The notes beneath the pieces were generated by a model. That model worked only from the letters and a program-made list of their open reading frames with translations, was not told where the DNA came from and ran no database searches. Below, piece by piece: positions 40,648 through 51,928 of a stretch of DNA of 64,000 nt. The position numbers and the translations under genes are program-made. Origin of the DNA: Kibdelosporangium philippinense (GTDB lineage Bacteria > Actinomycetota > Actinomycetes > Mycobacteriales > Pseudonocardiaceae); assembly GCF_021390435.2 (NCBI RefSeq), contig NZ_JAJVCN010000002.1, forward strand, positions 1,798,001 to 1,862,000, written 5' to 3'. Numbering within the stretch: the stretch's first letter is position 1; every line of letters begins with the position of its first letter.

Positions 40648-43600
40648 ACATCTGGGCCTGTGTCCAGCGCTTCTGGCAGGTCCTTGGCCAGCAGTAGCCG
40701 GACTTCCGGGGACTCCGCGCTGCTGGTGATTCGGTGGCCCTGCAGAGCCACCGCCCGGTCGAACACGTTGCGGACGAACCGGCCGTTGCCGAACGACTCG
40801 CCCCGCGGCGTGCGCTTGAGCAGCTTGCGGATCGCCGGGCCGACATCGGCGTGCAGCTCGTAGCCAGCCTTCTCGGTCATCGCCTTGAAGATCGCGACCA
40901 GTTCGTCGTCGGTGTAGTCACCGAATCGCAGCTTGGACGGGAACCGGGACGCCAGGCCCGGGTTCTTGTCCAGGAACTTGGCCATCTTCGCGTCGTACCC
41001 GGCGACGATGACAACCAAGTCCTCACGGTGCTCCTCCATGAGCTTGATCAGCTCGGCGATGGCTTCCGAGCCGTAGTCGTCGAACCACGCCTCGGTCAGC
41101 GAGTACGCCTCGTCGATGAACAGCACACCACCGAGTGCCTTGGCCACGGCCGTGCGCACCTTGGGTGCGGTTTGCCCGAGGTATTCGCCGATCAGGTCGC
41201 CGCGGGAGACCTCGACCAGATGCCCGGACGAGAGCAGGCCGAGCTTGGCATAGACCGCCGCGAGCAGCCGAGCCATGGTCGTCTTCGCGGTGCCCGGACT
41301 GCCAGTGAAAACAAGATGGCGGGTCGGCACGGCCAACGGGATCCCGGCCTCGCGGCGCATCCGGTCGGCCTTGGCCTCGGCAACCAAGAGCCGGACCTCG
41401 TGCTTGACCGAATCCAGCCCGATCAGCTTGTCGATCTCCGACAGCGGGTCGTGCGGCAGCTCCACCCATGAGGTCGTGGCCAGCGTGTCCGGCACGTCCT
41501 CCACCAAAATCTCGTGCAGGGACTCGTTCTCCGCGACCACGCCATCGGCCAGCACGCGTCGGGCCTGTCGGGCGATGGCGCGTTCGAGTAGTCCGATCGC
41601 CAGCCGGGCGTTCCCGGTCGGCGTCGACTTCACCAGACTGCGGACCTTCTGTACGACGCCGTCCCGCAGCGTGAATCCGGCGGCCTCGCACTTGGCCTCG
41701 AACAGCGTCACGAAATTGTCCTCGGTCAGCGCCGGGAACCGCAGCACGGAAGGGAAGTACGCGGCCAGATCCGGCTCGGACTTCAACAGCCCGTTGACGC
41801 CAGCGTCCGGACCGGTCAGCACGACCACGAGGTCCTTGGCGTGACTTTGCACGGCGGCAACCAACGCGTTCACGGTCTCGCGGTTGCGCCAGTCGTCCTC
41901 GCTGGGTTGCAGTTCGTGCGCGGACTCGACGCACAACACGCCACCAACGGCCCGGTCGACCAGCCGACGCACCCGCGGCCCGATTTCCCAGCCCTCGCCA
42001 TGGACGAGATCCGCGCGGTCGACGACCACGATGTGCCCCGAAGTCAGGACCCCAGTTGCCGCGAACATCCGGCCGAGAATCCGGGCCACCATCGTTTTCC
42101 CAGTTCCGGGCGGACCGGTGAAGACCATGTGCCGGGCGCGGGCGTCGACGACCATGCCTGCCTCGCGGCGCATCCGGTGCGCCTTCTCCTCGGCCACCAG
42201 CAGCGCCAGTTCCCGCTTGATCTTCTCCAGGCCCACGCACGAGTCGAGCTCGGCCTGCGGGTCGGATCCGGCGAGGTCGCCAGGAACGAGCTGGCGTGGC
42301 AGATCGGCCTCGGTCACGGTCACCGACCGGGACGGCCCGACCTTCGCGCGTTTACGTGCCGCGCGCACTGACTGCTCGGCGAGGTGCTCGACCAGGCGTG
42401 CCCCGCGCAGGTTCAGCAACGGGGGAGTGCGCGTGAGCAGCACGCCCGCGCCGAGGCTGACGGCACGGCTGATCGTCGCGCCCCGGCGAGCAACGGCCCG
42501 CTTGAGCAGTTCCGCGTAGTGCTTGTCGGTGAACTCGGTCGTCCTGGCCACGCGGAACAACTGGTACAGCGCGGGATTCGTATCGAACAGCCTCGTGTCG
42601 CCACCCGGCCCGCAGACCACGATGACGTTGAGCTCCGGATGCCGTTTGAGGCTGCGGCGCAATTCCTCGGCCACGGCCGTGCCGCATCGGTCGAAGCCGA
42701 TGATCCGGTCGAGCCCGTCGATCACCAGCAGTGTCTTCTCCGCGAGGCACTCGCGGACATCCCTGGTCAGCTGCTGCAAAGCGGTGCTCGCGTCGAGGGC
42801 GGCATATATCGGATCGGAAACCCAGCGAGACGAGGACACCACGTGGTTGTCCACGAGGTTCTGGATCAACGCGCTCACGGCTGTCCGGCGCCCGGTCGCG
42901 TCCTGCCCAGCGACCAGCAGCCGGACCTGATGGCCCGCACCTGGCCGTTCGACTCGGAGGTCACGCAGAGCGGCCGTCAGTTCAGGCTGCCCCACCAGGG
43001 AGATCTCGGGTGTCGCGACAGCGGGCTCCTGGCGTTCCCGGGTGGCCACCGCGAACTTCTGCTCAAGCGGATTGACCAGTGGGCGCCGACGGAACAGATC
43101 GTTGACAGTCCGCTGAAAGGAACCGACCGGCAGCTGCGAACCCGCCGAGTTCGGCAAGTCCGGCAGACCGCGCAGGCACGCTTCCAGGCGCACGCCCATG
43201 TCCAGCCACGCCCGGCACGCGTCCACCTCGCCCTCGACCACACCGCGCGCCAGCCAAGCCCGGACCTCGTTCGCCCAGCCCTCGGCGAACGGCTGACCTA
43301 TGTACTTCTTGACGTCCTCGTACAGGTTTCCATCGCTGAACACGGAAAACTCGCTCGGGCTCTCCCAGATGCCCGCCTGCTGCGCCAGGCACGCGACGGC
43401 CGACGCGGCCTCCCACCCGGAGATCACCGACCGGAGCCGGTCGTGGGCCGCGACGAACCCTTGGACCACCCACTCCAGGTAGTTCACGGTTCCGGCCAGC
43501 TCGGGCAGATCGGCCAGGATGTCGTCGGTCGCCGAACGAGCCCAATGATTAGCCAGGTCGGTGTGCGCTATGGGCTTACGAACGTCCGGCATGTTCAGCT

Positions 43601-44120
43601 CGTACAAGGCGATGGTCGCCTGGCGGCGCCGTTCGAACGGCTCGATCCCGGCGAAGACATCGAGGCATTCCCTGGCCAGCTGGACCGCCAGCGCACGTTT
43701 GTCCAGGTCATCGCCTGCCGCGGCGACCAGCCACTCGCCCGGCGGCCGGAACTTGCTGGTCGGCGCGGTGAACCAGGTGGAAGCGAAGCTGGCCAGCCGT
43801 TTCTCCGCGCGGAAATCCTCAAGCAGGCGGCTTTCCAGGTCGGCGCAGGTGCCGCCGCGGATGGCGGCCACTCCGGCAAGCCACGGGATCATGCCCCACA
43901 GCTCGGCAGCGACGACAGTGGCTTTCTCGCTGTAGAAATCGTTGAGCTGATACGGCAGCTCGGCGACGCGGGGGTCATTGTTGAGGGCGCGGGCTCGCTC
44001 CGTGATCTCGGCGAGCAACCCGGCCGGAACCTGCCACGGGCCGAACGAATAGAGGTCGATCACGTCGGCCTGCTCGTCCAGCAGTAACCGCAGGTGGTCC
44101 GGTAGTCGCGCACGTCCCAT
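40626..44120 (-). CDS. triple AAA-domain ATPase (CbbX/EccA-like)
   Basis: 1164 residues. Residues 1-370 are helical and unrecognised. Domain 1 (about 380-560) has a degenerate Walker A (GQDATGRRT, near 405) but a Walker B-like LLVIDGLDRI. Domain 2 (about 635-860) has GPPGTGKT near 667 but VLCVESAHEL instead of a DE box. Domain 3 (about 900-1140) is complete: GSPGTAKT near 940, GEYLGQTAPKVR pore region, LFIDEAYSL near 1000. The domain 2-3 layout resembles the SpoVK/CbbX/ESX EccA group of remodelling ATPases, here with an extra STAND-like domain. Cytoplasmic. Target unknown; no ESX genes nearby. Confidence 0.8.
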   Translation of the reverse strand: MGRARLPDHLRLLLDEQADVIDLYSFGPWQVPAGLLAEITERARALNNDPRVAELPYQLNDFYSEKATVVAAELWGMIPWLAGVAAIRGGTCADLESRLLEDFRAEKRLASFASTWFTAPTSKFRPPGEWLVAAAGDDLDKRALAVQLARECLDVFAGIEPFERRRQATIALYELNMPDVRKPIAHTDLANHWARSATDDILADLPELAGTVNYLEWVVQGFVAAHDRLRSVISGWEAASAVACLAQQAGIWESPSEFSVFSDGNLYEDVKKYIGQPFAEGWANEVRAWLARGVVEGEVDACRAWLDMGVRLEACLRGLPDLPNSAGSQLPVGSFQRTVNDLFRRRPLVNPLEQKFAVATRERQEPAVATPEISLVGQPELTAALRDLRVERPGAGHQVRLLVAGQDATGRRTAVSALIQNLVDNHVVSSSRWVSDPIYAALDASTALQQLTRDVRECLAEKTLLVIDGLDRIIGFDRCGTAVAEELRRSLKRHPELNVIVVCGPGGDTRLFDTNPALYQLFRVARTTEFTDKHYAELLKRAVARRGATISRAVSLGAGVLLTRTPPLLNLRGARLVEHLAEQSVRAARKRAKVGPSRSVTVTEADLPRQLVPGDLAGSDPQAELDSCVGLEKIKRELALLVAEEKAHRMRREAGMVVDARARHMVFTGPPGTGKTMVARILGRMFAATGVLTSGHIVVVDRADLVHGEGWEIGPRVRRLVDRAVGGVLCVESAHELQPSEDDWRNRETVNALVAAVQSHAKDLVVVLTGPDAGVNGLLKSEPDLAAYFPSVLRFPALTEDNFVTLFEAKCEAAGFTLRDGVVQKVRSLVKSTPTGNARLAIGLLERAIARQARRVLADGVVAENESLHEILVEDVPDTLATTSWVELPHDPLSEIDKLIGLDSVKHEVRLLVAEAKADRMRREAGIPLAVPTRHLVFTGSPGTAKTTMARLLAAVYAKLGLLSSGHLVEVSRGDLIGEYLGQTAPKVRTAVAKALGGVLFIDEAYSLTEAWFDDYGSEAIAELIKLMEEHREDLVVIVAGYDAKMAKFLDKNPGLASRFPSKLRFGDYTDDELVAIFKAMTEKAGYELHADVGPAIRKLLKRTPRGESFGNGRFVRNVFDRAVALQGHRITSSAESPEVRLLLAKDLPEALDTGPDVATGQYL

Positions 44121-44178
44121 CGTGAGCCCCCTCTCGTCGGTTCGGTCACCCTAATCGGACCGACATAGGGTTAAGACC

Positions 44179-45564
<1,386 letters not shown>

Positions 45565-45576
45565 TCCCGGGGCTCA

Positions 45577-45607
45577 GTCGGTGCGAACGCGGGAAGTTCG
45601 CACCGAC
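45577..45607. terminator. bidirectional terminator after lpdA
   Basis: 12-bp perfect stem GTCGGTGCGAAC / GTTCGCACCGAC with a 7-base loop between the convergent lpdA and response-regulator genes. Confidence 0.85.
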
Positions 45608-45625
45608 CCCCGGATCCCCCCGGAT

Positions 45626-46282
45626 TTACGGTGCTATCGCGCCAGCTTTGTAGCCGAGCCGGTACACCGAACGGACCACGCCCTGGCCGAGTTTCTTGCG
45701 CAGGTAGTAGACGTAGGTGTCCACGGTGGACTCGCTGGCGTCGGTGCCGAACACCCGCGTGCGCAGTTCCGCCTTCGGGTAGATCACGGTCGGCCGGGCC
45801 ACCAGCGTGCGCAGCAGGTCGAATTCCCGGACTGACAACGACACTCGCTTGCCGCGGGGCAGGACAACTTCGTATTTTCGGACGTCCAGCTGTGCGCGCC
45901 CGAACGGGATCGTCTCGGCGTTGTCGATGTGCCTGCGCAGCAGGCCGCGGATCTTGCCGAGCAGCCGCGCTGGCAGGAAAGGCGTGGTCAGGTAGTCGTC
46001 CGCGCCCGCGGCCATCGCGTCGGCCTGATCTTTGTCGGATCCGATCGTGGAGAGCACCAACGCGCGCGCCGTCATCGCCTTGCGGCGCATCGCGGCGAGG
46101 GTTTCCAGGTTGTCCGTGCCCCGGTCGACGAGCACGACGTCGTAGTACGAGTCCAGTGCCCTCGCCATGCTCGGGTCGACGTCGTGGGCGTACCCGGCGC
46201 CGTCAAGCAACTCGCCGAGCCGGGAGATGAGCTCTTCGTCGTCAGCCACGATCAGCAGGCGCGGCACAGCCTTCCGGTTCAC
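45626..46282 (-). CDS. atypical OmpR-family response regulator (orphan)
   Basis: 218 residues from the GTG at 46282 (longer starts to 46381 would add low-complexity sequence). Receiver domain with acidic pocket in VADDEEL and phosphoacceptor-like Asp53 (VLVDRGTDN), but the invariant Lys before Pro-Phe is Thr100 (DYLTTPF). The C-terminal winged helix is standard (VSLSVREFDLLRTLV ... VDTYVYYLRKKLG). Lacking the Lys and an adjacent kinase, it may work without normal phosphorylation, as in other atypical receivers. Targets unknown. Confidence 0.82.
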   Translation of the reverse strand: MNRKAVPRLLIVADDEELISRLGELLDGAGYAHDVDPSMARALDSYYDVVLVDRGTDNLETLAAMRRKAMTARALVLSTIGSDKDQADAMAAGADDYLTTPFLPARLLGKIRGLLRRHIDNAETIPFGRAQLDVRKYEVVLPRGKRVSLSVREFDLLRTLVARPTVIYPKAELRTRVFGTDASESTVDTYVYYLRKKLGQGVVRSVYRLGYKAGAIAP

Positions 46283-46478
46283 CTTTCCATCCTGCCCGCG
46301 CGGCCGGGAACTCGCTGACTGTCCACTGTGTAGCGCCGGGGCCCCCGGTCGTCCATGCGATGCCCACCTCCCTATGGACATTCGAGCTTAGCGGTCAGTA
46401 GCGGGATATACCCGCCGTGTGGTCAACGCCGATGGACTCCGGTCAACCGGCGCGGCATAGTTGCCGGGGGAGGTAAGA

Positions 46479-49400
46479 ATGTCACCTGAAGGATTGACAC
46501 GTCGGGAACTTCTTTTACGCAGCGGGCAAGTCGCCGCAGGTCTGACCATCGCGAGCGGGGCGAACGCGGTGGCCGCCCCGGAAGGCCAAGACCAAATCGT
46601 CTTACGTGAGGGCACCAACATGTCCGCGGCGCTGTCCCCCGACGGCAAGCGAATCGTGATCGACCTGGTGACCGGGATCTGGGTGGTGCCCGCGACTGGA
46701 GGACGGGCGAAACGGCTCACCGACGACTTGCAGGACGCGACGCTGCCATCGTGGTCACCGGACGGCAAGCAGATCGCGTTCCAGTCATACCGCGACGGCA
46801 ACTTCAACCTTTACATCATCGACGCGGATGGTGGGGCGCCGCGCAAACTGACCAACGGCCCGTTCGACCATCGCGAACCGGCCTTCTCACCAGACGGCAA
46901 ACGCCTGGCGTTCAGCAGCGACCGGGACGGTGGCTACGGAATCTGGCTGTTGGATCTGGCCTCGGGCACGATGACAGCGGTGACGGCGGCGACGCCAGAC
47001 GAGGAAGCGGCGCCGAACTGGTCGGCGGACGGACAGCGCCTTGTCTTCACAGCCAACGACACGGCGATCGACTCGATCAACGTCGCGACCGGCGAGCGCA
47101 GGCGCCTCGTCACGGCCACTGGGGTGGACCGATTTTACGGCCCGGCATTCGGCCCGGACGACCAAACACCGAGCTATATGCGGCAACGCGGCGCGGAAAC
47201 CCATCTGATGCTTGGCGACCGGCAACTCACGAGCGACGAGGACGTCTTCGGGTTCGCGGCCTCGTGGGCCGGGCAGGACGTCCTCTACGTGGCCGACGGG
47301 CGCATCCGGCGCAGGTCCGGCGAGACGGTCAAGGACATCCCGATCGAAGCTGGCGTCACGGTCGCCCAACGCAACTACCGGCACCGCGTGCGGGATCTCG
47401 ACTCGCAGGCGCCCAAGCAGGTACGCGGGATCGTGAGCCCGGCGGTGTCACCGGACGGCACACAGATCGCCTACCGCGCGCTCAACGCGATCTACCTCGT
47501 GTCCAGCACTGGGGGCACACCGAAACGGATCGTGGCCGACGACTACTTCAACGCCGACCCGGACTTCTCGCCGGACGGCACGCGCCTGCTCTACGCCAGC
47601 GACCGGCTGGGCACCGCCGACCTGTGGGTCCGCGATCTGGCCAGCGGCACGGACACGGTTCTGACGTCACTGCCTGGCGCGCAGACAATGCCACGCTGGT
47701 CGCCGGACGGGCGCAAGGTCGCCTACATCGACCAGGGCGGTGCACTGTGGACACTCGATGTGGCCACCGGCAACGTCCAGAAGGTCACACCCGAGCTGTT
47801 CCAGCCGGGACGGCCGAGCTGGTCGCCGGACGGCACCGTGATCGCGCTGGCCGCGGTCAAACCGTTCTCCCGGCGTTTTCGTGAGGGCACAAGCCAAATC
47901 CTGACCGTGGACCTGCGCAGCGGCGAGCTGAGGTACGCCGAGCCGATGCCGTTCCGGTCGATCGCGACCAGGGCGTACGACGGTCCACTGTGGTCGCCGG
48001 ATGGCAAGTACCTGGCGTTCGTGGTGGAGAGTGTCGCCTGGATCGCGCCGGTCGACGCGGCGGGCAAACTGATCGGCGACCCGAGGCAGGTGACCGACGA
48101 GGTCACAGATTCGCTTGCCTGGCAAGGCTCTCACTCGTTGGTGTATATGTCCAATGGGCGGTTGCGCGTGGCCAAGATCAGTGGTGGACGACCGCGTTCG
48201 ATCAGGTTGACGTCCACCTGGCGCCGTCCACGCCCGCCGGAGCGGTCGATCATTCACGCCGGTGCGGTGTGGGACGGTGAATCCGATCGGATACGAAACG
48301 ACATCGACATCGTGGTCGAGGGCGGGCGGATCGCCGAGATCCGGCCGCATCGCGCTGGCTCGCAAACCGTTGACGCCAGCGGGCTTGTCGCGATGCCCGG
48401 GTTGATCGACGCACACGTGCACTGGCATTTGCGTGGCCGGGAATGGGGTGCCAGGCAGGGCAGGTTGTGGCTGAGCTACGGCATCACGACCACGCGCTCG
48501 CCGGGCGATCCGGCGTATCAGATGATGGAGACGAGGGAGTCGCTGGAATCCGGCAGCCAGATCGGGCCGCGGTTCCTGGCCACCGGCGAGGCGGTCGACG
48601 GCTCGCGGATCTACTACAACTTCATGCGTCCCACGTTGTCGCGCAAGCAACTCGACCTGGAGATGTCCCGGGCGATCGCGCTGGAATACGACATGATCAA
48701 GACGTACGTCCGGATGCCGGTGGAATACCAGCAGATGGTCATCCGGGCCGCGCACACCGCTGGTCTTCCGCTGTCGTCGCATTATTTGTACCCGGCCGCG
48801 AACATCGGCATGGACGGGATGGAGCACACCGGCGCGACCAACCGGCTGGGATATTCGCACACGGTCAGCCGGATCGGCCGGGCTTATCAGGACGCGGTCA
48901 CGCTTTTCACCCGATCCGGTATGTCTGTGACGCCGACGTTGTTCCAGTCCAAGGTGCTTTACGGCGACGACAAGTCGCTGTTCACCGACGAACGCACCAA
49001 AGTCCTGTTCCCGCAATGGGAGTACGACTTGCTGAAGGGCGTCATCGACGGGCTCGGCTCACCGATGTCGACGTACTTCGACAAGGTCCTCGCGGCGAAC
49101 GTCAACATGGTGCTGCGTGTGCACCGCGGCGGTGGGCTGGTCATCTGTGGCACGGACGCGCCGCTGGACAACGTGGCTGTTTCTTTGCACCAGAACCTCC
49201 GGGCCATGGTTAAGCACGGGTTCACCCCGCGCGAGGCCTTGACCACCGCGACCCGAAACCCGGCGGTCTGGCTCGGCCTGGAGAACCGGATCGGTGTGCT
49301 GAAACCTGGCGCTTACGCGGACTTGGCGCTCGTGGACGGCAACCCGCTGGCAGACATCAAGGCGGCGGCTGCCGTGCGGCGCACGTTCATCGGCGGTGTG

Positions 49401-49556
49401 CAGCACACCGTCGACGACCTGCTGGCGCCTTTCCGAAGCCAGGCTCTGGCACAGGGCAAGGTCGCCAACACGGTGCTGCCCGCGTTGCCGTCGGCGGAGA
49501 AGCGGCACTGGTGGCACGAACCCGAATGGGCGAACCACATCTGCTGCGACCACTGA
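46479..49556 (+). CDS. secreted TolB-propeller/amidohydrolase fusion
   Basis: 1025 residues from ATG 46479 (GGGGGAGG 6 bases upstream). Tat signal TRRELLLRSGQVAAG. Residues 50-590 hold at least eight WD40-like/TolB blades marked by repeated SPDGKRI or WSPDGK motifs. Residues 600-1000 form an amidohydrolase: DAHVHWHLRG metal site, SSHYLYPAAN, and CGTDAPLDN with the catalytic Asp. Translocated folded, probably loaded with metal in the cytoplasm. Members are annotated as prolidase or imidazolonepropionase-like; the propeller probably gates access of peptide-like substrates. Exact reaction unknown. Ends with HICCDH, a possible metal-binding tail. Confidence 0.82.
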   Translation: MSPEGLTRRELLLRSGQVAAGLTIASGANAVAAPEGQDQIVLREGTNMSAALSPDGKRIVIDLVTGIWVVPATGGRAKRLTDDLQDATLPSWSPDGKQIAFQSYRDGNFNLYIIDADGGAPRKLTNGPFDHREPAFSPDGKRLAFSSDRDGGYGIWLLDLASGTMTAVTAATPDEEAAPNWSADGQRLVFTANDTAIDSINVATGERRRLVTATGVDRFYGPAFGPDDQTPSYMRQRGAETHLMLGDRQLTSDEDVFGFAASWAGQDVLYVADGRIRRRSGETVKDIPIEAGVTVAQRNYRHRVRDLDSQAPKQVRGIVSPAVSPDGTQIAYRALNAIYLVSSTGGTPKRIVADDYFNADPDFSPDGTRLLYASDRLGTADLWVRDLASGTDTVLTSLPGAQTMPRWSPDGRKVAYIDQGGALWTLDVATGNVQKVTPELFQPGRPSWSPDGTVIALAAVKPFSRRFREGTSQILTVDLRSGELRYAEPMPFRSIATRAYDGPLWSPDGKYLAFVVESVAWIAPVDAAGKLIGDPRQVTDEVTDSLAWQGSHSLVYMSNGRLRVAKISGGRPRSIRLTSTWRRPRPPERSIIHAGAVWDGESDRIRNDIDIVVEGGRIAEIRPHRAGSQTVDASGLVAMPGLIDAHVHWHLRGREWGARQGRLWLSYGITTTRSPGDPAYQMMETRESLESGSQIGPRFLATGEAVDGSRIYYNFMRPTLSRKQLDLEMSRAIALEYDMIKTYVRMPVEYQQMVIRAAHTAGLPLSSHYLYPAANIGMDGMEHTGATNRLGYSHTVSRIGRAYQDAVTLFTRSGMSVTPTLFQSKVLYGDDKSLFTDERTKVLFPQWEYDLLKGVIDGLGSPMSTYFDKVLAANVNMVLRVHRGGGLVICGTDAPLDNVAVSLHQNLRAMVKHGFTPREALTTATRNPAVWLGLENRIGVLKPGAYADLALVDGNPLADIKAAAAVRRTFIGGVQHTVDDLLAPFRSQALAQGKVANTVLPALPSAEKRHWWHEPEWANHICCDH

Positions 49557-49665
49557 CAGATCCCCAGGTCAGTGTCCAACCAGAGAGGCTAATCAAGCTG
49601 CGCTAACAAGCGACTTCAGAAAGTCCTGATGGACTGCACAACAGGCCCGGGTCCACACTGCCCGC

Positions 49666-50697
49666 ATGAAGGCACTCGTCAAGCTGGTCGAGGGCCCGGG
49701 CCTGGAATTCACCGACGTCCCAGACCCCGAACCGGGCCCGAACGACGTGGTGGTGCGCGTACTGCGCACAGGTATCTGTGGCACGGACCTGCACATCGAC
49801 GCATGGGACGACTGGGCCGCCAAGACCATCCGCACGCCACTCGTGGTCGGCCACGAGTTCGCGGGCGAGGTCGTGGAGGTCGGCGCGGCCGTGACCACGG
49901 CCAAGGTCGGCGACCTGGTCAGCGGGGAAGGCCACCTCGTCTGCGGCAAGTGCCGCAACTGCAAAGCGGGCAGGCGTCATTTGTGCGCCAACACCCGCGG
50001 CCTCGGCGTGCACAGCAACGGCGCCTTCGCGCAGTACGCCGTGCTGCCCGAACAGAACGTCTGGGTGCACCGCAACCCGGTCGATCTGGATGTGGCCGCG
50101 ATTTTCGACCCCTTCGGCAACGCCGTGCACACCGCGCTGTCGTTCCCGGTCATCGGCGAGGACGTGCTGATCACCGGCGCCGGTCCGATCGGGATCATGG
50201 CCGCGGCCGTCGCCCGGCACGCCGGAGCCCGCAATATCGCCATCACCGACGTCAGCGACCACCGGCTTGAACTGGCCAAACGTGTCGGCGTGGACCTGGC
50301 GCTGAATGTGCGCCACGCCTCGATCGCCGACGCGCAGGCCGTGCTCGGCATGTCCGAAGGCTTCGACGTGGGCATGGAGATGTCCGGCCAGCCCACCGCG
50401 ATGCGCGACATGATCGCCAACATGTCCCACGGCGGCCGGATCGCGATGCTCGGCCTGCCAGCCGCCGAGTTCCCGATCGACTTCAGCACGGTCGTGCTCA
50501 AGATGCTGCACATCAAAGGCATCTATGGCCGGGAGATGTTCGAGACCTGGTACTCCATGTCGGTCCTGCTGCAAGCCGGGTTGGACCTGACCCCCGTGAT
50601 CACCCATCGGTACAAGGCCGAAGAGTTCGACCTTGCGTTCGCCACCGCGAGGGACGGCAACTGCGGCAAGGTCATTCTGGATTGGACGGAGAGCTGA
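49666..50697 (+). CDS. tdh: L-threonine 3-dehydrogenase
   Basis: 343-residue zinc-dependent medium-chain dehydrogenase. Catalytic zinc ligands in RTGICGTDLHID and GHEF, structural zinc Cys in CGKCRNCKAGRRHLC, NAD motif ITGAGPIGIMAA. Oxidises L-threonine to 2-amino-3-oxobutyrate, which is passed to Kbl encoded immediately downstream; the TGA overlaps the next ATG by one base. Confidence 0.94.
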   Translation: MKALVKLVEGPGLEFTDVPDPEPGPNDVVVRVLRTGICGTDLHIDAWDDWAAKTIRTPLVVGHEFAGEVVEVGAAVTTAKVGDLVSGEGHLVCGKCRNCKAGRRHLCANTRGLGVHSNGAFAQYAVLPEQNVWVHRNPVDLDVAAIFDPFGNAVHTALSFPVIGEDVLITGAGPIGIMAAAVARHAGARNIAITDVSDHRLELAKRVGVDLALNVRHASIADAQAVLGMSEGFDVGMEMSGQPTAMRDMIANMSHGGRIAMLGLPAAEFPIDFSTVVLKMLHIKGIYGREMFETWYSMSVLLQAGLDLTPVITHRYKAEEFDLAFATARDGNCGKVILDWTES

Positions 50698-51881
50698 TGT
50701 ACGGCGCGATGCGCGAGAACCTGCGGGCCGGGCTGGACGAGATCCGCGCGGCGGGCCTCTACAAGGCCGAGCGGGTGATCGGCACTCCGCAACGGGCGGC
50801 CGTGCGGGTCGGTTCCGGCGACGAGGTGCTCAACTTCTGCGCCAACAACTACCTCGGCCTCGCCGACCACCCGACGCTGGTCGCGGCGGCGAAGGACGCG
50901 CTGGACGAGTGGGGCTTCGGAATGGCCTCGGTCCGGTTCATCTGCGGCACCCAGCAGCCGCACAAGCAGCTCGAGGCCAAGCTTTCGGAGTTCCTCGGCA
51001 CCGAGGACACGATCCTTTACAGCTCCTGCTTCGACGCCAACGGCGGGTTGTTCGAGACGCTGTTGACCGACCAGGACGCGGTGATCTCCGACGAGCTCAA
51101 CCACGCGTCGATCATCGACGGCGTCCGGCTCTGCAAGGCCCGCCGTTACCGCTACAAGAACCGCGACATGGACGACCTGGAGCGCCAGCTCAAGGACGCC
51201 GCCGACGCCCGCTACCGGCTGATCGCGACCGACGGCGTGTTCTCGATGGACGGTTATCTGGCGCCCCTTGACCAAATTTGCGACTTGGCCGAGCGCTACG
51301 ACGCATTGGTGATGGTCGACGACTCGCACGCGGTTGGCTTCACCGGCCCGACCGGCCGTGGCACGCCTGAGCTATTCGGCGTGACCGACCGGATCGACGT
51401 CATGACCGGCACCCTCGGCAAGGCCCTCGGTGGTGCCAGCGGTGGTTACGTTTCCGGTCGCGCGGAGATCGTCGAAATGCTCCGGCAGCGCTCGCGACCG
51501 TACCTGTTCTCGAACTCGCTCGCGCCGTCGATCACCGCGGCTTCGTTGGCTGCGTTGGAGTTGCTCAGCTCGTCGGGTGAATTGCTGACGCAGCTGCGTG
51601 AGAACACCGCGCTGTTCCGGTCGCGGATGACCGACGAAGGCTTCGACCTGCTGCCCGGCGAGCACCCGATCATCCCGGTGATGATCGGCGAAGCGGCACT
51701 GGCAGGCAAACTCGCGGATCTGTTGCTGGATCAGGGGATCTACGTAATCGGTTTTTCCTATCCGGTCGTCCCGCACGGCAAGGCCCGGATCCGGACCCAG
51801 ATGTCGGCCGCGCACTCGACCGACGACGTCAATCGCGCGGTGGACGCTTTCGTTGCGGCACGGGCAAAACTGGACAGCTGA
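50697..51881 (+). CDS. kbl: glycine C-acetyltransferase (2-amino-3-ketobutyrate CoA ligase)
   Basis: 394 residues. PLP enzyme of the alpha-oxoamine synthase family: FCANNYLGLADHP, VDDSHAVGFTGPTGRGTPE and the PLP-binding Lys in TLGKALGGASGGY. Cleaves 2-amino-3-oxobutyrate with CoA to glycine and acetyl-CoA. Start ATG 50697 shares its A with the tdh stop. Forms the classic tdh-kbl threonine degradation operon. Followed by the 45-bp repeat array. Confidence 0.94.
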   Translation: MYGAMRENLRAGLDEIRAAGLYKAERVIGTPQRAAVRVGSGDEVLNFCANNYLGLADHPTLVAAAKDALDEWGFGMASVRFICGTQQPHKQLEAKLSEFLGTEDTILYSSCFDANGGLFETLLTDQDAVISDELNHASIIDGVRLCKARRYRYKNRDMDDLERQLKDAADARYRLIATDGVFSMDGYLAPLDQICDLAERYDALVMVDDSHAVGFTGPTGRGTPELFGVTDRIDVMTGTLGKALGGASGGYVSGRAEIVEMLRQRSRPYLFSNSLAPSITAASLAALELLSSSGELLTQLRENTALFRSRMTDEGFDLLPGEHPIIPVMIGEAALAGKLADLLLDQGIYVIGFSYPVVPHGKARIRTQMSAAHSTDDVNRAVDAFVAARAKLDS

Positions 51882-51928
51882 ACCCGTTTCGTCCAGACCT
51901 CGCCAATCATCGGCATGCCGACGGTCTA

